64,000 bases of DNA from contig NZ_NEVK01000008.1 of the NCBI RefSeq assembly GCF_002261265.1, forward strand, positions 620,001 through 684,000, written 5' to 3'. Of this stretch, positions 61,174 to 64,000 are shown piece after piece. Every line of letters starts with the position of its first letter. Position 1 is the stretch's first letter. The translations under genes were made by a program, and so were the position numbers. The notes beneath the pieces are model-generated. The model made no database searches. It was not told the origin of the DNA and worked only from the letters and a program-made list of their open reading frames with translations. This DNA comes from Bordetella genomosp. 7. Its GTDB lineage: Bacteria; Pseudomonadota; Gammaproteobacteria; Burkholderiales; Burkholderiaceae_B.

Positions 61174-61177
<4 letters not shown>
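59957..61177 (-). CDS. Amidohydrolase family protein (imidazolonepropionase/prolidase-like)
   Basis: This 406-residue metal-dependent amidohydrolase has the first metal motif LADCHVHLVFTG, the carboxylated-lysine position near DLVKIMATGGVM, the His pair in STASHAQGTEGILNAVRAGIDSIEHGIFMD and the catalytic Asp in IAMGTDAGTPFNRHG. These match the group of Xaa-Pro dipeptidase- and imidazolonepropionase-like hydrolases. Its start overlaps the ABC ATPase stop by four bases, so it is coupled to a dipeptide-type importer and may hydrolyse the imported peptide or amide. The frame to 61333 is antisense. Confidence 0.87.
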
Positions 61178-62901
<1,724 letters not shown>

Positions 62902-62911
62902 GGCGCGTCCC

Positions 62912-63838
62912 TCAGCGCAGCTTGGGGTTGAGCGCGTCGCGCAGCCAGTCGCCCAGCAGGTTCACAGACAGCACCAGCGCGACCAGGGCGATGCCCGGGA
63001 AAATCGAAATCCACCACATGCCCGAGAACAGGTAGCTGTTGCCGATGCGGATCAGCGTGCCCAGCGAAGGCGCGGTGGGCGGCACGCCCACGCCCAGGAA
63101 GGACAGTGTGGCTTCGGTGATGATGGCAATGGCCAGGTGGATGGTGGCGATCACCAGCACCGGGCCCATGACGTTGGGCAGGATGTGTCGCCGCAGTATG
63201 GTGAACGGCCTGATGCCGATCAGCTTGGCGGCCTGCACGTATTCTTTGTTGCGTTCCACCAGCGTGGAGCCGCGCACGGTGCGCGCGTACTGCACCCAGC
63301 CGGAAATGCCGATCGCGAAGATCAGCACATACAGGGCCAGGTCGTCGTGCATATCGCGCGGCAGCAGGCCGCGCGCGATGCCGTCGATCAGCAGCGCCAC
63401 CAGAATCGCCGGAAACGACAGCTGCACATCGGCAATGCGCATGATGACGCTGTCGACGCGCCCGCCTACATAGCCGCTGATCAGCCCCAGCGATACGCCC
63501 AGCAGCATCGAGAACAGCACGGACGCGAACCCCACGAACAACGATACGCGCGAGCCGTACAGAATGGCCGACAGTATGTCGCGGCCCTGGTCATCCGTGC
63601 CGAGCAGGAAGTCGGCATTGCCGTCGACGTGCCACACCGGCGGCGTGTTGGCATCCATGATGTTCAACGACGCCAGATCGAAGGGGTTGTGGGGCGCCAC
63701 GATGGGGGCGCACAGGGCGCCGGCCAGCATGACCAGCGTGACGATGGCCGAGATCACCGCGCTGGGTGTGCGCCGGAAGCTGTACCAAAGGTCGCTGTCG
63801 GCCGCGCGCGCGAACCACGGAGCTATGCGGGCAGTCAT
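62912..63838 (-). CDS. Dipeptide-type ABC permease, DppC-like
   Basis: This 308-residue permease has an N-terminal cytoplasmic part (WYSFRRTPSAVISAIVTLVMLAGALCAPIVAPHNPFD), the DppC signature GTDDQGRDILSAILYGSRVSLFVG, and the EAA loop KEYVQAAKLIGIRPFTILRRHILPN. Six or so membrane segments are visible. ATG 63838 gives the family N-terminus. It follows the partner permease by 10 bases and precedes the fused ATPase. Confidence 0.92.
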   Translation of the reverse strand: MTARIAPWFARAADSDLWYSFRRTPSAVISAIVTLVMLAGALCAPIVAPHNPFDLASLNIMDANTPPVWHVDGNADFLLGTDDQGRDILSAILYGSRVSLFVGFASVLFSMLLGVSLGLISGYVGGRVDSVIMRIADVQLSFPAILVALLIDGIARGLLPRDMHDDLALYVLIFAIGISGWVQYARTVRGSTLVERNKEYVQAAKLIGIRPFTILRRHILPNVMGPVLVIATIHLAIAIITEATLSFLGVGVPPTAPSLGTLIRIGNSYLFSGMWWISIFPGIALVALVLSVNLLGDWLRDALNPKLR

Positions 63839-63848
63839 AAGAAATCCT

Positions 63849-64000
63849 TCACTTGCTCTGCACGCGCAGGCGCGGGTCGACCACCACATACAGGATGTCG
63901 ACGATAAGGTTGATCACAACGAAAAAGAATGCGGTCAGCACAAGGTATGCAGCCATGACCGGAATATCGACGGTGCTGATGGCCTGGATGAACAGCAGGC
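63849..64000 (-). CDS. Dipeptide-type ABC permease, DppB-like, 5' part beyond window edge
   Basis: Only the last 50 residues are in the window: the end of a membrane permease (DIPVMAAYLVLTAFFFVVINLIVD) finishing with LYVVVDPRLRVQSK, a typical DppB C-terminus. The remainder, and probably the binding-protein gene, lie beyond base 64000. It would pair with the DppC-like permease. Confidence 0.85.
   Translation of the reverse strand, partial: LLFIQAISTVDIPVMAAYLVLTAFFFVVINLIVDILYVVVDPRLRVQSK

Overview
The window is GC-rich, densely packed bacterial chromosome with strong third-position GC bias: nearly every gene has a long open shadow on the other strand. Gene content points to the Alcaligenaceae (Betaproteobacteria), most likely Bordetella or Achromobacter. 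Evidence includes a D-threonine aldolase with the same metal-ligand positions I recall for the Achromobacter (Alcaligenes) xylosoxidans enzyme, an argS–SPOR–dsbA unit, a MerR-controlled leucine/isovalerate catabolic operon that contains aceK, a class-II-length leuA, and a bfd/bfr pair. The genus assignment is inference. I see no rRNA, tRNA, prophage, insertion sequence or CRISPR array.

Layout. 1-2291: an Lrp-type regulator cut by the window edge, divergent from an acetolactate synthase large subunit that has no small subunit beside it. 2327-2779: a seven-unit array of 31-bp hairpin repeats. 2805-7789 (minus): an ABC importer of the nitrate/sulfonate type (binding protein, ATPase, permease) followed by an SDR and an aldehyde dehydrogenase. 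7916-17271: topB, a large membrane fusion protein, gluQ, smg, D-threonine aldolase and an argD-type aminotransferase. 17311-30207 (minus): one long catabolic run. Its promoter-proximal part is isovaleryl-CoA dehydrogenase, AceK, thiolase and the two methylcrotonyl-CoA carboxylase subunits. Its distal part is an SDR, an ACAD10/11-like dehydrogenase, an APH-type kinase and an acyl-CoA synthetase, which resembles the levulinate/4-hydroxyacid (lva) pathway. 30310-32931: ynfA, paiB, a MerR (LiuR-like) regulator and a metallo-beta-lactamase-fold hydrolase. Two matching palindromic operators sit before liuA and before the hydrolase. 32992-39172: a LysE exporter, metC, dsbA, SPOR protein, argS, DUF1840 and a small unknown protein. 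39188-45260 (minus): a LacI regulator, a GpdQ-like phosphodiesterase and a complete ugp-like ABC importer. 45388-49499: a hybrid histidine kinase and leuA. 49877-53238: a small membrane protein with an elastin-like tail, rpoN, bfd and bfr. 53300-53551: a second hairpin-repeat array. 53578-59906: an unknown anchored protein, prfC, a LysE exporter, an RhlE-type helicase, and LemA plus TPM-domain proteins. 59957-64000 (minus): an amidohydrolase and a dipeptide-type ABC importer that runs off the edge.

The most unusual features are the two hairpin-repeat arrays and a solo copy of their 13-bp core. All three sit between convergent genes, and the last unit of each array is inverted. Next come a LiuR-type regulon that appears to tie leucine catabolism to AceK, the isocitrate dehydrogenase kinase/phosphatase, and a four-gene 4-hydroxyacyl-CoA kinase/elimination module carrying the diagnostic Asp-for-Glu substitution.
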